From positions 4,095,744 to 4,159,743 of the forward strand of contig NZ_MCIF01000002.1 in assembly GCF_003268475.1 (NCBI RefSeq): a stretch of DNA of 64,000 nt, in the 5' to 3' direction. Below the pieces are notes generated by a model. It was not told the DNA's origin and made no database searches. It was given only the letters and a program-made list of their open reading frames with translations. The DNA is from Thermogemmatispora tikiterensis (GTDB lineage Bacteria; Chloroflexota; Ktedonobacteria; Ktedonobacterales; Ktedonobacteraceae). Positions 26,918 to 36,106 of this stretch are shown in pieces; the first letter of the stretch is position 1; each line of letters opens with the position of its first letter. Both the position numbers and the translations under genes were made by a program.

Positions 26918-28289
26918 TTGCCTGCCCGCTTTGGCGGGCGGTGCTGGTGCTGGTACTGGTACTGGTACTGGTACTGGCAGCGGAGACCGAGGCGGCGCTG
27001 GCCAGGCCGACACTGAGCAGGTCCTGGAGCTCATTCCAGGCATAGGCCAGGGGGGCCTGACGATAGCCTGCCTCGCCGCGTCCCACCTGGATACTGAGGC
27101 TACCGATGGTCGCCTTCCAGGTGCGTCGCCCCGTCCGGCGCACAAGCTGCTTGTGGGCGGCATATTTGAGATAGTGGCGGGCAAGCCGGCGCACGCTGTG
27201 GGCCTTGAGCAGACGCCGATCGACCTGCCTGCCGGCCCGCTTCAGCTGCAGCGCCTGGCGGTTGATGGCCGAGACCAGCTCCTCCAGGGTGAAAGAAGCA
27301 CGCCCCTCCTTGCTGCGCTGGACGAGGAAGCCGCTGGCGAGCTGGGTGCAGGTGAAGTGCGCGCTCAGCAGCCAGGCGCGGCGGATACGCTCGTGCAGCT
27401 CGCGCTGTGGGAGCTGTGGGGCGCGCTCGATGCTCGGGGCCAGGCTAACAAAGACGCGCTTGCGACGTCGTACGGTCATAAAATCATACATGATAGCAAT
27501 AGGCACCACGCGAGTTTCGGGCGGCCCCCCGCGCAGGAGGCGATGGGGGGCTGCGGTAATTGGACCAACACGGCCATCAGGCGAGAGCTGACCCTCCGGC
27601 GCTCCCCAGAGCGAACCGCCACGGGCGAGCCAGGCTGAAAGAACGGTAAGCTGCTGCCTCAGTTCTTCCAGCACCCGGTTCTTGACGCGTAGATAGACCT
27701 CTGGCTGGAAGATTTCGGCTCCGCTCAGGTGGCGCAGAATGGTTCGATAATGCCAGGAGAGGAGGCGCGATAAGGGTGCGGAGGCCAGGCGCTGTGCCTG
27801 CTCGCCAACGCTGTGCGCCCACTGCTGCAAGAAGGCAGGGCTGAGCATCTCGCCCGCCGGGCGATCTCCCTCGCTCTGAAGGGCATTGCGCAGCCAAAGT
27901 TCGATTGGGCGCAGGTGAATGTTTTCAATCGGACGCAGACCGATGAAACGCAGGAGGCCCCCCAGCGACAACAGCCCCAGCAGGCGCGAGAGCCAGCCCG
28001 GCTCTGGAACGATGCGGCTGAGAAAGCGTGGCGCAAAGGCGTCGCTGCGGATGGCAAAGAGCACATCGTGGGTGACGGCCCGCCAGCTCCAGCGTGCCAG
28101 GATGGTGGGGACCTCGATCATCGGGTCGACGTCGCGTTTGTGGGCCATTGCAAAGTAGACAGGCCCACGTGCAGGTAGGTGCTCCAGGCCGTGAAATTCG
28201 ATCTTGTGGAAGAGCCGGACACCTATCCAGAGGATGCCTGCGATCAAAACCCGGCTGCAGGCGGCAAGCACTGCTGCAAGATGTCTCAT
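26913..28289 (-). CDS. PlsC-like acyltransferase with Ser-Thr repeat tail
   Basis: The 458-residue protein begins with a hydrophobic segment and carries the glycerophosphate acyltransferase signature HKRDVD (the H-x4-D motif) after the FHGLEHLPARGPV strand. It also has an APEGQLS motif corresponding to block III of the family. It probably transfers an acyl chain to lysophosphatidate or a related acceptor at the membrane. The central region is longer than in typical PlsC proteins. The C-terminus ends in a Ser-Thr alternating tail encoded by CTGGTA hexamer repeats near 26950-26975. The ATG at 28289 follows AAGGAGT by four bases and is better than the upstream in-frame ATG at 28307. Confidence 0.8.
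   Translation of the reverse strand: MRHLAAVLAACSRVLIAGILWIGVRLFHKIEFHGLEHLPARGPVYFAMAHKRDVDPMIEVPTILARWSWRAVTHDVLFAIRSDAFAPRFLSRIVPEPGWLSRLLGLLSLGGLLRFIGLRPIENIHLRPIELWLRNALQSEGDRPAGEMLSPAFLQQWAHSVGEQAQRLASAPLSRLLSWHYRTILRHLSGAEIFQPEVYLRVKNRVLEELRQQLTVLSAWLARGGSLWGAPEGQLSPDGRVGPITAAPHRLLRGGPPETRVVPIAIMYDFMTVRRRKRVFVSLAPSIERAPQLPQRELHERIRRAWLLSAHFTCTQLASGFLVQRSKEGRASFTLEELVSAINRQALQLKRAGRQVDRRLLKAHSVRRLARHYLKYAAHKQLVRRTGRRTWKATIGSLSIQVGRGEAGYRQAPLAYAWNELQDLLSVGLASAASVSAASTSTSTSTSTSTARQSGQAS
26944..26976. repeat. CTGGTA hexamer repeat encoding a Ser-Thr tail
   Basis: Tandem CTGGTA-type units encode the (Ser-Thr)n tail of the acyltransferase. The unit count could vary between strains without shifting frame. 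Confidence 0.8.
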
Positions 28290-28654
28290 GATGACTCCTT
28301 GCTTCACCAGCTAGCTGGCGGAGTTGGTTGATGTCGCAGGATGGGCTATCTGGCTGTGAGTGTGCTGTGGTGGTTCACTGCACGGCGCCGGGCCGCGTGC
28401 CTGCAGAGATCAGGCATTTGCGCGCTTTCAAGCGCTTCTTCCTTCAGGATAGCCGATGCAGACGAACAGCGTCAACCTTGGCCACAGATGCGCTGCTGCT
28501 TATGGGGCAGCGCAGGGCAATACCAAAGGCTGCAGGCGTCCGATGCAGATGACCTCGCCAGAGGTGGAGTGGGGATGATCAGGGCCTGGAAGGGCAGGTA
28601 TCACCAGGGACTGAGGCCGCTGGTACCTGCCCGTGGCGCTGGTATCTATCAGTA
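28290..28654. other. intergenic region with hairpin
   Basis: No gene is supported here. A bulged inverted repeat near 28592-28630 (GGCAGGTA...CCAG with CTGGTACCTGCC) lies just after the SDR gene on its strand and may act as its terminator. Confidence 0.45.
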
Positions 28655-29452
28655 TCAGGACATGACGCCGCCGCCATCAATGTTGATGGCCTGTCCGTTG
28701 ATGCCCTTGCTGCTATCCAGGGCCAGAAAGACGGCAATGGCGGCCACTTCCTCTGGCTCGATGAGACGGTTCTGAGGACTGCTGCGCGCCAGGCTCTGGC
28801 GGGCCTGCTCTTCGCTCATGCCCGTACGGGCCATGATGTTGCTGACACTGGCATCGGTCATGGGCGTGTTGACATAGCTGGGGCAGATGGCGTTGACCGT
28901 GATGTTGTAGGGCAGCAGCTCGACGGCGAGGGCGCGAGTCAGGCCAAGGACGCCGTGCTTGGAGGCCGTGTAAGCGGCAATGTAGCGCCCGCCAACGCGC
29001 GAGGCGATGGAGGCGATGTTAATAATGCGCCCGTAGCGCTGCTCGACGAGCGTTGGCACAAAGGCTTTGCAGACATAGTAGACCCCAGTCAGATTCACCG
29101 CGAGCAAGCGATGCCAGAGTTCGTCGGGGTGGTTGAGGAACTTGTGACTGCCAGCAATGCCGGCGTTGTTAACCAGGATATGGACGCCGCCCAGACCTGT
29201 GCGCAGCTCGTTGGCCATACGCTCGACCTGGGCCGGGTCGGTCACGTCGCAGGTCGTAAAGACGCAGCGCCGACCCTGGGCCTCAATCTGGGTTGCGAGC
29301 TGCTCAAGTTCGCTGCTGCTGCGTGCGCAGAGGCCCACATCGGCCCCGGCCTCGGCCAGGGCCAGGGCGATGGCGCGCCCGATGCCTTTGCTGGCTCCTG
29401 TGACAACGGCTCGCTTGCCGGCCAGTGGAAGGTGCTGCAGTAACTCAGTCAT
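28655..29452 (-). CDS. SDR-family oxidoreductase
   Basis: The 265-residue protein is a classical short-chain dehydrogenase/reductase. It has the NAD(P) motif TGASKGIGR, the acidic or Arg-tuned strand-2 region CARSSSELE, NNAG in strand 4, catalytic Ser in NIASIASRVG and the YTASKHG Tyr-Lys pair, plus the ICPSYVNTPM loop. It interconverts alcohol and ketone groups, most like the 3-oxoacyl-ACP or 3-hydroxybutyrate dehydrogenase groups; the substrate is not determined. ATG 29452 is chosen over the more upstream frame because it begins at the usual SDR N-terminus. The neighbouring decarboxylase genes lie on the opposite strand across a repeat-rich spacer. Confidence 0.9.
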   Translation of the reverse strand: MTELLQHLPLAGKRAVVTGASKGIGRAIALALAEAGADVGLCARSSSELEQLATQIEAQGRRCVFTTCDVTDPAQVERMANELRTGLGGVHILVNNAGIAGSHKFLNHPDELWHRLLAVNLTGVYYVCKAFVPTLVEQRYGRIINIASIASRVGGRYIAAYTASKHGVLGLTRALAVELLPYNITVNAICPSYVNTPMTDASVSNIMARTGMSEEQARQSLARSSPQNRLIEPEEVAAIAVFLALDSSKGINGQAINIDGGGVMS

Positions 29453-29968
29453 CGTTGGCTGATCCTCTCCTGTCCAATGAGTAGTCGCCGTGACATGCCT
29501 CGGTGAGGCAGGCACGCTGGACTGACTGGCTAGGGCTGGTTCGGCTCGCTGAGTAGGCCCCGCTGGCTCGTCAGAGTGGGGGAACCGAACCGAGCGAAAG
29601 TGTGGGGAGCCGCCTGCGCTGCGCGTCGTGCATGCTGGCTGTATGAGCTTGAGGAGAGAAGGCCCTGTCAGCCAGTTCCTCCTCTGAGGCGGCGCTCGCG
29701 GTTGCTCCTCTTGCAGTATGCCACAGGGAGCGCTGCTTTTCCAGTTGGCGCCTGGCTCTGTTGAAGTGCGGTGCCGCCTGGCGGGTCATGCGCCGATGTT
29801 CTATACTAGCCAGAGAGAAAGCGAGAGTTAAAAGCTGCTGCCTCTCTCTGCCCTTCATGCATGCATGTATGCATGAAGGTATCCTATATAGCTGATATAG
29901 CTATAGCTGATATAGCTGACAGACTCTCGACTCACTCAGGCTTCGCTGTGAGAGAGGAGGACGGTAAG
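29453..29968. other. divergent spacer with palindrome and tandem repeats
   Basis: This spacer separates the SDR gene from the decarboxylase pair. Its right half contains the palindrome and 15-base tandem repeats described separately. No additional gene is supported. Confidence 0.6.
29852..29919 (+). promoter_or_regulatory. 28-bp near-perfect palindrome followed by two 15-bp tandem repeats
   Basis: Positions 29852-29879 form a palindrome built on CATGCATG with one mismatched pair. Two exact copies of TATAGCTGATATAGC follow at 29887-29901 and 29902-29916. The AT-rich units lie 50-115 bases upstream of the decarboxylase start and are good candidates for an operator and promoter overlapping region. 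Confidence 0.6.
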
Positions 29969-30490
29969 ATGCCAGTCTCTTTGGAGGGGGCGCGCCGCAT
30001 TTACGAGGCCCTCAAGGCCTGTGATATCAGGCTGGTCTCGGCTTTGCCTGAGACCTGGCTCGTCCCCTTGCTGCGTCTGGTAGAAGCGGATCAGGAGATG
30101 CGCCTTGTGCAGGTGGCCAGAGAGGAGGAGTCGATCGGCATTGCGGCAGGGGCCTACTTTGCTGGCCTGCCTTCAATCCATGTGATGCAGAACCACGGCT
30201 TCCTGGCGGCCATTAATCCGCTGGTCTCGCTGGCTATGCTGTATAAAATCCCTGTGCTGCTGCTGATCAGCTATCGTGGCTCCTGGGGCGAAAGGGACCC
30301 CTGGCAGACGCAGGGAGGGCTGCTTACAGAGCCAGTGCTGCGAGCTTTGACGATCCCCTACTACTGCCTGCGCCGTGAGGATGATCTGACCCGGCGTCTC
30401 AAGGAGGCTCAGGCGCTGGCTCTCTCGGCCCTGCATCCGGTGGCGGTCCTGTTGACCCGTGAAGTGCTCTGGGAAGATGAGGAGCCGTAG
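29969..30490 (+). CDS. ThDP-dependent decarboxylase, PYR-domain subunit (ComD-like)
   Basis: The 173-residue protein corresponds to the isolated pyrimidine-binding domain of thiamine diphosphate enzymes. The conserved glutamate that activates the cofactor is in REEESIGIAAGAYFAG, and MQNHGFLAAINPL matches the sulfopyruvate/phosphonopyruvate decarboxylase group. It should pair with the PP-domain subunit at 30556 to make an active heteromer. ATG 29969 follows AGGAGG by eight bases. The upstream codons, which translate the tandem repeats, are not part of the protein. The 2-oxo acid substrate (sulfopyruvate, phosphonopyruvate or another) cannot be told from sequence alone. Confidence 0.85.
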   Translation: MPVSLEGARRIYEALKACDIRLVSALPETWLVPLLRLVEADQEMRLVQVAREEESIGIAAGAYFAGLPSIHVMQNHGFLAAINPLVSLAMLYKIPVLLLISYRGSWGERDPWQTQGGLLTEPVLRALTIPYYCLRREDDLTRRLKEAQALALSALHPVAVLLTREVLWEDEEP

Positions 30491-30555
30491 CCAGTGGTCT
30501 TCTCGTGTGTGGATGCTGTTCAAGTCAGATGACGAGCGGAAGGGGAGCAAACAAC

Positions 30556-31131
30556 ATGTTGCGTGTGGACGCCCTACGGGAGATTTATCCCGAGCTAGAG
30601 CGGCATATTGTGGTCACGATTATGGGGGCGGTCGCCGCTGAGCTGTATGCCCTTGGCCATCGACCCAACTTTTTCTATATGGAGCATTCAATGGGATTGG
30701 CCTCGTCCTTGGGTCTGGGCCTGGCCCTTGCCCTGCCGGGGCAGCAGGTGATCGTTCTCGATGGCGATGGCTCGCTGTTGATGAATCTTGGCACTCTCAC
30801 GACGCTGGCTCGCTATCGGCCCCCGAATTTGCTCCATATTGTCTTTGACAATAGCAGCCTGGTCTCGGTAGGAGGCTTCCCCACAGCGACCGCCAGCGGC
30901 ACTAATCTGGCAGAGATGGCTCGGGCGGCTGGCGTGCCGCGCGTGCTGGAGGCAGAGACACCTGCCCAGTTCCGCGCGGCGGTGACGCAGGCCCTGGCTC
31001 GTCCGGGGATGACAACCCTGGTGGCCAGAGTGGAGGCGAGCGGTCCGGCCTCGTATCGACTCGATCTGGATTTATTGGAAAACCGTTTTCAGTTCAAGCG
31101 CTATCTCGACTCGCTGCGCTCTTCCTCCTGA
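30556..31131 (+). CDS. ThDP-dependent decarboxylase, PP-domain subunit (ComE-like)
   Basis: The 191-residue protein is the diphosphate-binding half of the enzyme. The ThDP motif starts at VLDGDGSLLMNLG and ends at IVFDN, with the expected spacing for the magnesium-binding GDG...N pattern. EHSMGLASSLGLGLALALP matches the sulfopyruvate decarboxylase beta subunit. It follows the PYR-domain gene by 65 bases on the same strand and is presumably co-transcribed. AGGGGAG lies eight bases before ATG 30556, which is preferred to two upstream in-frame starts. The split two-gene form is known for ComDE of methanogens, where it serves coenzyme M synthesis; no coenzyme M genes are seen here. Confidence 0.86.
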   Translation: MLRVDALREIYPELERHIVVTIMGAVAAELYALGHRPNFFYMEHSMGLASSLGLGLALALPGQQVIVLDGDGSLLMNLGTLTTLARYRPPNLLHIVFDNSSLVSVGGFPTATASGTNLAEMARAAGVPRVLEAETPAQFRAAVTQALARPGMTTLVARVEASGPASYRLDLDLLENRFQFKRYLDSLRSSS

Positions 31132-31377
31132 CTGACCGATGGCAGACACTCAGGGTACCGGGCCAAGCTCTTTCTTGCTTTGGACGATAGGGGGAGCCAG
31201 GCCTTGTCATTGTACGCCTCTGCTGTCTGCCTCATCAGCCACTCCCCATAAAAATGGAATAGCCTGAAAGGGGGCGCGCTCACGTGCCAGCAGTAAGACT
31301 GCTGAGCAGCCAGGGGTGGGCGCGCCCCGGTGTGCCCTTGGGCTGTGGTATCGGGTCAGGGTCCGGCAGGGTCCGGC

Positions 31378-33732
31378 TCAGGTCGACGAGCGTGCCGTCT
31401 GCAGCGTGCGCCAGATCTTTTCTGGCGTTAGCGGCATGTCGATCTCCTTGATGCCGAGGGGGGCCAGGGCATCGAGGACAGCGTTCACAATGGCCGGTGG
31501 GGCGCCGATAGTGCCCGATTCGCCGATGCCCTTGGCGCCGAGCGGATTATTCGGAGAAGGCGATTCCACAAAATCGCTGGTAAAGGGAGGGAGCATCGTC
31601 GCCAGGGGCAGCGCATAGTCCTGTAGAGTTCCGCTAATGAGCTGGCCATGCTCATCGTAGAGTACCTGCTCATAGAGAGCCTGGCCGATGCCCTGAGCCA
31701 GGCCGCCGTGTAGCTGGCCCTCTGCCAGTGTATGGTTGAGAATGCGGCCCGCATCGTCGACAGCCACGTAACTCAGCGGGTGCACCTCGCCAGTCTCGGT
31801 GTCGATCTCGACGACCGCCATATGGGCGCCGAAGGAGAAGGTGGGACCGGAGGCGAAGTCACGGCGGGCCGCCAGACCCGTGATCGACTGACCGGTCAGA
31901 GGGTCGGGAGGTTCTGGCTCAAGCAGAGCGGGCTGTTCCTCGGCCAGGCGCGCCAGCTCTCCCAGCGTCAGAGAGCGTGTTGGCGCCCCCTGGACCATCA
32001 CGCGTCCGTTCTGAAGCACCAGATCGGCGGGGGCGGCTTCCAGCACGTGCGAGGCCAGGCGCAGGATCTTCTCGCGCACAGCCTGTGCAGCCAGTAGCAC
32101 TACTGAGCCGCCCATCTGGGTCACGCGGCTGGCAAAGGTTCCGATGCTGAAGGCTGGCAGTCGGCTATCGTTGAGGTGTACCTCAACGTGTTCGGGCGCT
32201 ATCTGCAGGACCTCGGAGGCGATCTGCGTGAAGGCTGTCACGTGGCCCTGGCCGGTGGAGGAGACGCCGCTTTCGACCACAACGGTGCCGTCGGGCCGAA
32301 TGCGCACGGTGGCCGCCTCGCGTGGCTGGCTTCCTTCATCGCCAGAGATTTCAGTAAAGGTCGCCAGTCCGATACCGAGCAGGCGCGGATCGCCAGAGGC
32401 CCGGCGCTGGCGCTGCCGGGCCCGCCAGCCCTCATAGTCGGCCAGCTCCAGCAGACGGTCAAAGGCAGCCTGATAGTTGCCGCTATCGTAGCGCTGGCCG
32501 GTGACGGTCTCGTAAGGGAAGGATTCGGGCGAGATCATGTTGCGCCGTCGCACCTCGACGGGATCAAGGCCCAGCTCGGCGGCGATGCGGTCGATGACGC
32601 GCTCGATGATATAGGTCGCCTCGGGGCGGCCTGCGCCGCGGTAGGCCATCGTCGGAACCTTATTGGTGAAGACGCCGATCACTGTGCTCTCGACGGCCTC
32701 CACCTGGTAGGCACCGCAGACGAGGCGTGGGGTACGGATCGGAACAAGGGCCGTGATGCCGAGGAGGAAAGCGCCCAGGTCAGCAATGTTGCGCAGGCGC
32801 AGGGCCAGCAGCCGCCCATCATCTTGATAGGCTGCCTCCACGTAATTGATCTGACCACGCCCGTGGGTCTGAGCTTGCAGATTCTCGCGCCGTGTTTCGA
32901 TCCATTTCACCGGACGGCCCAGGCGGTGAGCGAGGGCTGCGCAAACCAGTTCTTCGCCGCCGAGGCGCGTTTTGGCACCGAAGCCGCCGCCACTCATGGC
33001 ATTGTGCACATGAACATGGCGATGATCCAGACCCAGCGCTTCCGCCAGGACCTGGTGAGCCTGGTAAACCGCCTGCGAGGAGAGCCAGGCGCTCAGCTGG
33101 CCCGTCTCTGGATTGTAGTCAAAGAGACAGGCACGGTTCTCTAGCGAGGAAGGGGCCAAACGCTGGTTCTCCAGGCGCAGACGTGTGACATGGCTGGCAC
33201 GGGCAAAGGCCTCCTCGACGTTGCCGGCCTTCAGCGGCATCTCGAAGGCCACATTGCTGCCAAACTCTGGGTACAGTAATGGGGCATCGGGGGCCAGAGC
33301 GGCCTCGGGGTCGCTGACCGCCGGCAGCGGCTCGTAATCGACCTCGACTAGGTCAAGGGCATCGGTGGCAACGGCCAGGCTCTCGGCGACGATGACCGCC
33401 ACTGGCTCTCCAACGTAGCGTACCCTGTCCTTGGCCAGCGGCTGCTTCTCCGGACGCTTGACGCCAGGCACAGGTACGGCAAAGATCGGCGGCAGCTCTG
33501 TCAGATCGGCGGCGCTGAAAGCCGCTACCACGCCCGGCAGGCTACGTGCCTCGTCGAGGCGGATACCCTCGATGATGGCATGGGCATAAGGACTGCGTAC
33601 GAAAACTGCATGCAGTATGGGCGGGCGTCCGTTCAGCCTGATGTCATCCACAAAGCGTGCACGCCCGGTGATCAGGTCGTAGTCCTCTAGGCGGCGTCGG
33701 ATTTCTGCCGGCTGCTTCATGGTCATGCTCAT
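31378..33732 (-). CDS. xanthine dehydrogenase/CODH-family molybdopterin-binding subunit, form II type
   Basis: This 784-residue protein is a full-length large subunit of the xanthine dehydrogenase/aldehyde oxidase/CO dehydrogenase superfamily. It has the N-terminal hammerhead domain (GRARFVDDI...[16 protein letters not shown]) and the molybdopterin-binding domains. The active-site loop reads AYRGAGRPE, the AYxGAGR signature of 'form II' proteins; true CO dehydrogenases carry AYxCSFR. The catalytic glutamate is present in [12 protein letters not shown]. It is thus probably an aldehyde or heterocycle hydroxylase. The FAD and 2Fe-2S subunits that normally accompany it are absent on both sides. 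The ATG has AAGGAT seven bases upstream. Confidence 0.9.
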   Translation of the reverse strand: MSMTMKQPAEIRRRLEDYDLITGRARFVDDIRLNGRPPILHAVFVRSPYAHAIIEGIRLDEARSLPGVVAAFSAADLTELPPIFAVPVPGVKRPEKQPLAKDRVRYVGEPVAVIVAESLAVATDALDLVEVDYEPLPAVSDPEAALAPDAPLLYPEFGSNVAFEMPLKAGNVEEAFARASHVTRLRLENQRLAPSSLENRACLFDYNPETGQLSAWLSSQAVYQAHQVLAEALGLDHRHVHVHNAMSGGGFGAKTRLGGEELVCAALAHRLGRPVKWIETRRENLQAQTHGRGQINYVEAAYQDDGRLLALRLRNIADLGAFLLGITALVPIRTPRLVCGAYQVEAVESTVIGVFTNKVPTMAYRGAGRPEATYIIERVIDRIAAELGLDPVEVRRRNMISPESFPYETVTGQRYDSGNYQAAFDRLLELADYEGWRARQRQRRASGDPRLLGIGLATFTEISGDEGSQPREAATVRIRPDGTVVVESGVSSTGQGHVTAFTQIASEVLQIAPEHVEVHLNDSRLPAFSIGTFASRVTQMGGSVVLLAAQAVREKILRLASHVLEAAPADLVLQNGRVMVQGAPTRSLTLGELARLAEEQPALLEPEPPDPLTGQSITGLAARRDFASGPTFSFGAHMAVVEIDTETGEVHPLSYVAVDDAGRILNHTLAEGQLHGGLAQGIGQALYEQVLYDEHGQLISGTLQDYALPLATMLPPFTSDFVESPSPNNPLGAKGIGESGTIGAPPAIVNAVLDALAPLGIKEIDMPLTPEKIWRTLQTARSST

Positions 33733-34165
33733 GCAAATGATCCTTCTGCGTGATGTTTCTCTGGCCAGAGGTGGAATCCATCCAGGGGCTGTAGTTTATT
33801 ATAAAATATCAATCCGGTCTCTCCTTAGCAGCAACCTGGCTGAACACTGTCCCTTCTCACTCAGCTCTCCCGCTGGCTGTCTGTCGCCACCCGCTGAGAA
33901 CAGAGTACTGCATCTTGAAACGTATGATATGATCGAACTGATCCACGGGAAGAACAGGAATCCTGACTAATCTTTCAGCCGTTGCAACGTGTCAGCATAG
34001 GGGGCGGCTCCTGTGGAGGTGCCACCACAGGGGGCCGCAAGGGAGGAGCAGCCTTTTGTCCTTCCAGCCTCCTATCTGCTGCACGGAGCAGAGGCAGGAA
34101 ATGCCTGTCATTATAAATGACGTATTGAGCAAAGAAAGAAGAGCGAGAAAAGGAGCGTAGGAAGC
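33733..34165. other. divergent intergenic region
   Basis: Separates the molybdoenzyme and FGGY kinase genes. It contains AT-rich segments near 33795-33815 and the palindrome at 34107-34121. No gene is supported. Confidence 0.5.
34107..34121. promoter_or_regulatory. palindrome GTCATTATAAATGAC upstream of FGGY kinase
   Basis: Six-base perfect arms flank ATA, and the centre includes TATAAA. It lies 45 bases before the kinase start, so it could be an operator overlapping the -10 region. An AGGCA/TGCCT inverted repeat lies directly upstream. Confidence 0.4.
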
Positions 34166-35692
34166 GTGAAAGGTGCCAGATCGAGAGATACGCTGGCCGA
34201 GCCGACAGTGCTGGCCATCGATGTGGGGACCTCTTCGGTGCGAGCCATGCTTGTTGATGCGCGGGGCGAAGCGGTACCGGGAACACTGACGCAGTATCGT
34301 TATCAGCTCAGCACTTCAGCCGAAGGGGAGGCCACGATCGATGGCGATAGGCTTGTTGAGCTGGTTGCCAGGACGATCGATGGGGTACTGGAGGCCGCTG
34401 GAGTGATTGCCCAGACCATTGCCGCGGTGGCGACCGACACCTTCTGGCACAGCCTGATCGCTGTTGATGGCCAGGGGCAGCCTTTGCTGCCGCTCATCAC
34501 CTGGGAAGACACGCGCGCGCATGCGGCGGCGGCTGAGCTGCGCGCTCTGCTTGACGAGCGGGCTATTCACCGTCGCACGGGGGCTCCGCTGCAAAACAGC
34601 TACTGGCCGGCCCGGCTACGCTGGCTGGCGCGAACGCGTCCTGCGCTCCTGCAGGAAAGTGCCCAGTGGCTTTCCTTTGGCGAGTTTCTCCATCGGCGCT
34701 TGTTAGGGCACTCGGTCTGCAGCCTCTCGATGGCCTCGGGGACGGGTCTGCTGAATCTGCGGAGCCTCAGTTGGGATGAGGACCTGCTGCAGGCCCTTGC
34801 GGTTCGTCGCGAGCAGTTTCCGGCGCTCGGTGATCTGCGCAACGCCTTGCAGGGACTGCGTCCTCTCTATGCTCAGCGCTGGCCGCTGCTGAAAGATGTG
34901 CTCTGGTTTCCCGCTGTTGGTGATGGGGCGGCGGCAAACGTTGGTTCGGGCTGTGTGGTGAGTGCGCGCTATGCTCTGACCATTGGTACCTCCAGCGCGC
35001 TGCGGGTGACCGTGCCGGCGGACAGCGTTGAGCCGCCGCTTGGTCTCTGGCTCTATTTGCTGGATGCGCGCCGGGCCTTGCTAGGGGGGGCATTGAGTGA
35101 GGGTGGCAACCTGTTATCCTGGCTGGCGGAGGTGCTGCGTCTCCCTCCTCTAGACGAAGTGGAGCCGCTGGTCTCAGCTGTGCCGCCTGATAGTCACGGT
35201 CTGACCATCTTGCCGTTTCTGGCGGGCGAGCGCAGTCCTGGCTGGCATGCCGAGGCCCGCATGACCATCTCGGGTCTGCATCTGAAGCTGCGCCCGGTGG
35301 ATCTTCTGCGGGCGGCGATGGAGGCCCTGGCCTACCGCCTGGCCGTTGTCTACCAGCGCCTCAATACTCAGCCGCAACTGCGCGAGGGAGGAGCGCAAAT
35401 CATTGGCAGTGGGGGCGCGCTCTTGCGCTCGCCAACGCTACAGCAGATCATTGCTGATGTACTGGGTGAGCCTCTCTATCCCTTGCGCGTTCGTGAGGCT
35501 GCCGTGCGTGGGGTCGCACTGCTGGCGCTAGAATCGCTGGGACTCGTCCCCGACGTGGCTCAGCTCCCTCCGCCTCTAGCGGCCCCTGTAGTGCCTGATC
35601 GCGCACGCGGCGAGCGCTATCGCCAGGCCCTTGCGCGCCAGCAGCAGCTCTACAATCTCCTTCTGGCCGGCGATGGCCAGACCTCACCCTGA
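34166..35692 (+). CDS. FGGY-family carbohydrate kinase, gluconokinase-like
   Basis: The 508-residue protein has both FGGY ATPase-fold halves. The N-terminal phosphate loop is AIDVGTSSVRAML, the linker region includes WEDTRAH, and the C-terminal half has TIGTSSALRVT, GGALSEGGNLLSWLAEVL and the adenosine-binding IIGSGGALLRSPTLQQII. The WEDTRA and GGALSEGGN motifs resemble gluconokinases more than glycerol kinases. It would phosphorylate a sugar or sugar acid in the cytosol. The start is GTG, with AAGGAG ten bases upstream. The DUF488 gene follows 39 bases later, probably in one operon. Confidence 0.88.
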   Translation: MKGARSRDTLAEPTVLAIDVGTSSVRAMLVDARGEAVPGTLTQYRYQLSTSAEGEATIDGDRLVELVARTIDGVLEAAGVIAQTIAAVATDTFWHSLIAVDGQGQPLLPLITWEDTRAHAAAAELRALLDERAIHRRTGAPLQNSYWPARLRWLARTRPALLQESAQWLSFGEFLHRRLLGHSVCSLSMASGTGLLNLRSLSWDEDLLQALAVRREQFPALGDLRNALQGLRPLYAQRWPLLKDVLWFPAVGDGAAANVGSGCVVSARYALTIGTSSALRVTVPADSVEPPLGLWLYLLDARRALLGGALSEGGNLLSWLAEVLRLPPLDEVEPLVSAVPPDSHGLTILPFLAGERSPGWHAEARMTISGLHLKLRPVDLLRAAMEALAYRLAVVYQRLNTQPQLREGGAQIIGSGGALLRSPTLQQIIADVLGEPLYPLRVREAAVRGVALLALESLGLVPDVAQLPPPLAAPVVPDRARGERYRQALARQQQLYNLLLAGDGQTSP

Positions 35693-35731
35693 CGCAGTCC
35701 TGAGCTGATGAGAGGAAAGGAGTGCCCTGCC

Positions 35732-36106
35732 ATGTCTGGAGAGGCGCCACTGATTCGCCTCAAGCGCGTCTACGAGGAGGCGATGGAGAGTGATGGAACG
35801 CGGGTACTGGTCGAGCGGCTCTGGCCGCGTGGTCTCTCTCGGGAGCGGGCGCGGATCGATCTCTGGCTCAAAGATGTGGCTCCCAGTGATGAGCTGCGCC
35901 GCTGGTTTGCCCATGATCCCCAGAAATTTCCCGAGTTTCGTCGGCGCTATGAACAGGAACTGCGCGACCAGGAGACGGCACGTGCCGCGCTGGCCCATCT
36001 TCTGGAGCTGGCCCGGCGCGGGCCGCTGACCCTTGTCTACTCGGCACGAGATAGCGAGCATAACAATGCGGTGGTCCTGCGCGACCTCTTAGAGCGTGGC
36101 TCATAG
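35732..36106 (+). CDS. DUF488 family protein (YeaO-like)
   Basis: The 124-residue protein has the DUF488 signature: IRLKRVYEEA, RVLVERLWPRGLSRERA, WLKDVAPSDELRRWFAHDP and the ending TLVYSARDSEHNNAVVLRDLL. The family is widespread, small and cytosolic, without an established reaction. Length is typical. ATG 35732 follows AAAGGAG by nine bases; the frame is open further upstream but without a ribosome site. It is probably co-transcribed with the FGGY kinase. Confidence 0.9.
   Translation: MSGEAPLIRLKRVYEEAMESDGTRVLVERLWPRGLSRERARIDLWLKDVAPSDELRRWFAHDPQKFPEFRRRYEQELRDQETARAALAHLLELARRGPLTLVYSARDSEHNNAVVLRDLLERGS

Noticed and set aside
29887-29916. Tandem repeats considered as a CRISPR array
   Set aside because: Only two units and no spacers between them.
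32176-33144. 322-codon open frame antisense to the molybdoenzyme gene
   Set aside because: No domain or ribosome site; the sense strand is strongly supported.
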